NCBI GenBank assembly: GCA_023145595.1
Contig: JAGLDM010000294.1
Span: 1-13,906 of the forward strand
Length of the DNA stretch: 13,906 nucleotides
From: Flavobacteriaceae bacterium
Lineage (GTDB): Bacteria; Bacteroidota; Bacteroidia; Flavobacteriales; Flavobacteriaceae
Direction: 5' to 3'
The notes under the pieces were generated by a model, which worked only from the letters and a program-made list of their open reading frames with translations, did not search any database and was not told the DNA's origin. Made by a program: the position numbers and the translations under genes. Below, piece by piece: positions 12,486 to 13,906 of this stretch (positions within the stretch are counted from its first letter, which is position 1; every line of letters starts with the position of its first letter).

Positions 12486-13906
12486 ATGTCGATAGTAAGA
12501 TTTAACGCTTTAAGAAAGGGACAAAATAGAAAACCAGTACAATTTGTAGAAGAAAATAAGAGGTCAGAGATTTTCGGTAAAAATGTGTTTAGTAAAACAA
12601 AAATGAGGAAGTTTCTTTCTAAGGAGGCTTATTTAAGCGTTGTAAATGCTATTGATAAAGGTGGTAAAATTGATAGAAAAATCGCAGAGTCAATTGCTGC
12701 AGGGATGAAAGAATGGGCCTTGCAAAAAGGCGCTACTCATTATACGCATTGGTTTCAGCCATTAACGGGGTTAACTGCTGAAAAGCACGATGCTTTTTTT
12801 GAAACAGTAGATTCAGATACTGCAATTGAAAGATTTGGTGGGTCAAAACTGGTACAGCAAGAGCCAGATGCTTCAAGTTTCCCTAATGGCGGAATTCGAA
12901 ATACTTTTGAAGCACGAGGCTATACCGCTTGGGACCCAACATCGCCTGCATTTATATATGGAACCACATTATATATTCCAACTGTATTTGTGTCATATAC
13001 AGGAGAGGCTTTAGATTATAAAACGCCTTTGTTAAGAGCAATAGGCGCTATTGATAAGAGCGCTACAGCAATCTGTAAATATTTTGATAAGAACGTAAAG
13101 AAAGTGCAATCTTCCTTAGGGTGGGAGCAAGAATATTTTTTGGTAGACAGTGCTTTAGCTTCATCAAGGATAGATATTATGTTAACGGGAAGAACATTAC
13201 TCGGGCATTCTTCCGCAAAAGGGCAGCAATTAGAGGATCATTATTTTGGAACTATACCAAGTAGAGCGATGGCTTTTATGCGCGAGTTAGAAACTGAATG
13301 TATGTTACTCGGAATTCCAGTTAAAACAAGACATAATGAAGTAGCACCAAATCAGTTTGAACTAGCTCCTATATATGAAGAAACAAATTTGGCTGTTGAT
13401 CATAATTCTTTATTAATGGATATTATGCCACGGGTGGCAAAACGACATAATTTTAAAGTATTGACACATGAAAAACCTTTTAAAGGTGTAAATGGGTCGG
13501 GAAAACATAATAATTGGTCTTTAACAACCGATTCGGGTGTTAATCTATTAAGTCCAGGAAAGACTCCGATGAGCAACCTTCAGTTTTTAACCTTTTTTGT
13601 TAATACCATAAAGGCAGTAAATGATAATGAAGAACTAATTAGAGCAACAGTTGCTAGTGCAGGAAATGATCATAGGTTAGGGGCTAAAGAAGCGCCACCA
13701 ACTATTATTTCAGTTTTTATTGGAGATCAGTTAACTGCTGTTTTGAAAGAATTAGAAAAAGTAACAAAAGGGAAATTGTCCCCCGAGGAAAAAACAGATT
13801 TAAAATTAAATGTTGTAGGAAAAATCCCTGAAATTTTATTAGATAATACTGATAGAAATAGAACCTCTCCATTCGCATTTACAGGAAATAAATTTGAATT
13901 TAGGGC
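12486..13906 (+). CDS. glnN: Glutamine synthetase, type III (GlnN), 3' end outside the window
   Basis: This is a partial gene: 473 codons are present of the ~730 expected for GSIII, and the frame is open at the window edge. It matches the Bacteroides GlnN pattern closely: 'THYTHWFQPLTG' (84-95), 'QEPDASSFPNGGIRNTFEAR' (125-144), 'LGWEQEYFLVD' (211-221) with metal-binding Glu, 'RHNEVAPNQFELAP' (282-295), 'NGSGKHNNWS' (336-345), 'SAGNDHRLGA' (391-400) and 'NRTSPFAFTG' (458-467). GSIII forms large dodecamers and catalyses the same ATP-dependent amidation of glutamate as glnII. ATG 12477 is an alternative start adding three residues; 12486 fits the likely transcription start and the usual 'MS..RF.AL' N-terminus. 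No frameshift or missing active-site residue is seen. Confidence 0.95.
   Translation, partial: MSIVRFNALRKGQNRKPVQFVEENKRSEIFGKNVFSKTKMRKFLSKEAYLSVVNAIDKGGKIDRKIAESIAAGMKEWALQKGATHYTHWFQPLTGLTAEKHDAFFETVDSDTAIERFGGSKLVQQEPDASSFPNGGIRNTFEARGYTAWDPTSPAFIYGTTLYIPTVFVSYTGEALDYKTPLLRAIGAIDKSATAICKYFDKNVKKVQSSLGWEQEYFLVDSALASSRIDIMLTGRTLLGHSSAKGQQLEDHYFGTIPSRAMAFMRELETECMLLGIPVKTRHNEVAPNQFELAPIYEETNLAVDHNSLLMDIMPRVAKRHNFKVLTHEKPFKGVNGSGKHNNWSLTTDSGVNLLSPGKTPMSNLQFLTFFVNTIKAVNDNEELIRATVASAGNDHRLGAKEAPPTIISVFIGDQLTAVLKELEKVTKGKLSPEEKTDLKLNVVGKIPEILLDNTDRNRTSPFAFTGNKFEFR

Noticed and set aside
12826..13014. 62-codon plus-strand reading frame
   Set aside because: It overlaps the strongly conserved glnN coding sequence in another frame.

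Overview
The window reads as chromosomal DNA from a low-GC member of the Bacteroidota, most likely family Flavobacteriaceae. The reasons are the AT-rich composition, the lack of Shine-Dalgarno sites before start codons, repeated matches to the Bacteroidota -7 promoter box TAnnTTTG, exported proteins ending their signal peptides in '-AQ', and gene types typical of that family. Assignment below family level is not possible from the sequence alone.

Layout. (1) Positions 1-2470, minus strand: three paralogous lipoprotein genes (54-749, 900-1571, 1735-2406), each with its own TAnnTTTG box. Two have clear terminators. The second and third form a recent-looking tandem duplication that includes the promoter and the bases around the stop codon. 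(2) Positions 2529-3898, plus strand: a small YgjV-like membrane protein followed 29 nt later by a family 4 glycosyltransferase that starts with TTG. (3) Positions 3860-5503, minus strand: an ftsE-type ABC ATPase followed 7 nt later by a family 2 glycosyltransferase whose last codons overlap the family 4 gene tail to tail. (4) A 547-nt non-coding stretch (5451-5997) with possible coding debris. (5) Positions 5998-10823, plus strand: a secreted ~1000-residue TPR protein followed by a 572-residue outer-membrane beta-barrel that looks like a TonB-dependent receptor without a plug domain. (6) A 456-nt gap (10824-11279) with a 43-codon ORF fragment, an imperfect ~139-bp inverted repeat and the terminator of the next gene. 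(7) Two glutamine synthetases of different classes, head to head: a eukaryote-like type II enzyme on the minus strand (11280-12293) and a type III enzyme on the plus strand (from 12486, cut by the window end).

How the genes may work together. The two glutamine synthetases serve ammonium assimilation. FtsE belongs to the FtsEX divisome complex, but ftsX is not in the window. The glycosyltransferases probably act in cell-envelope polysaccharide synthesis. The TPR plus plugless-barrel pair is the best candidate for an uncharacterised envelope system: a large exported repeat scaffold apparently co-transcribed with a barrel that keeps a TonB-box-like segment but lacks the residues needed for a normal plug. 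The lipoprotein triplet, with its fast-changing Gly/Tyr-rich segment, is the second most interesting locus. I saw no tRNA, rRNA, CRISPR array, intact insertion sequence or phage gene.
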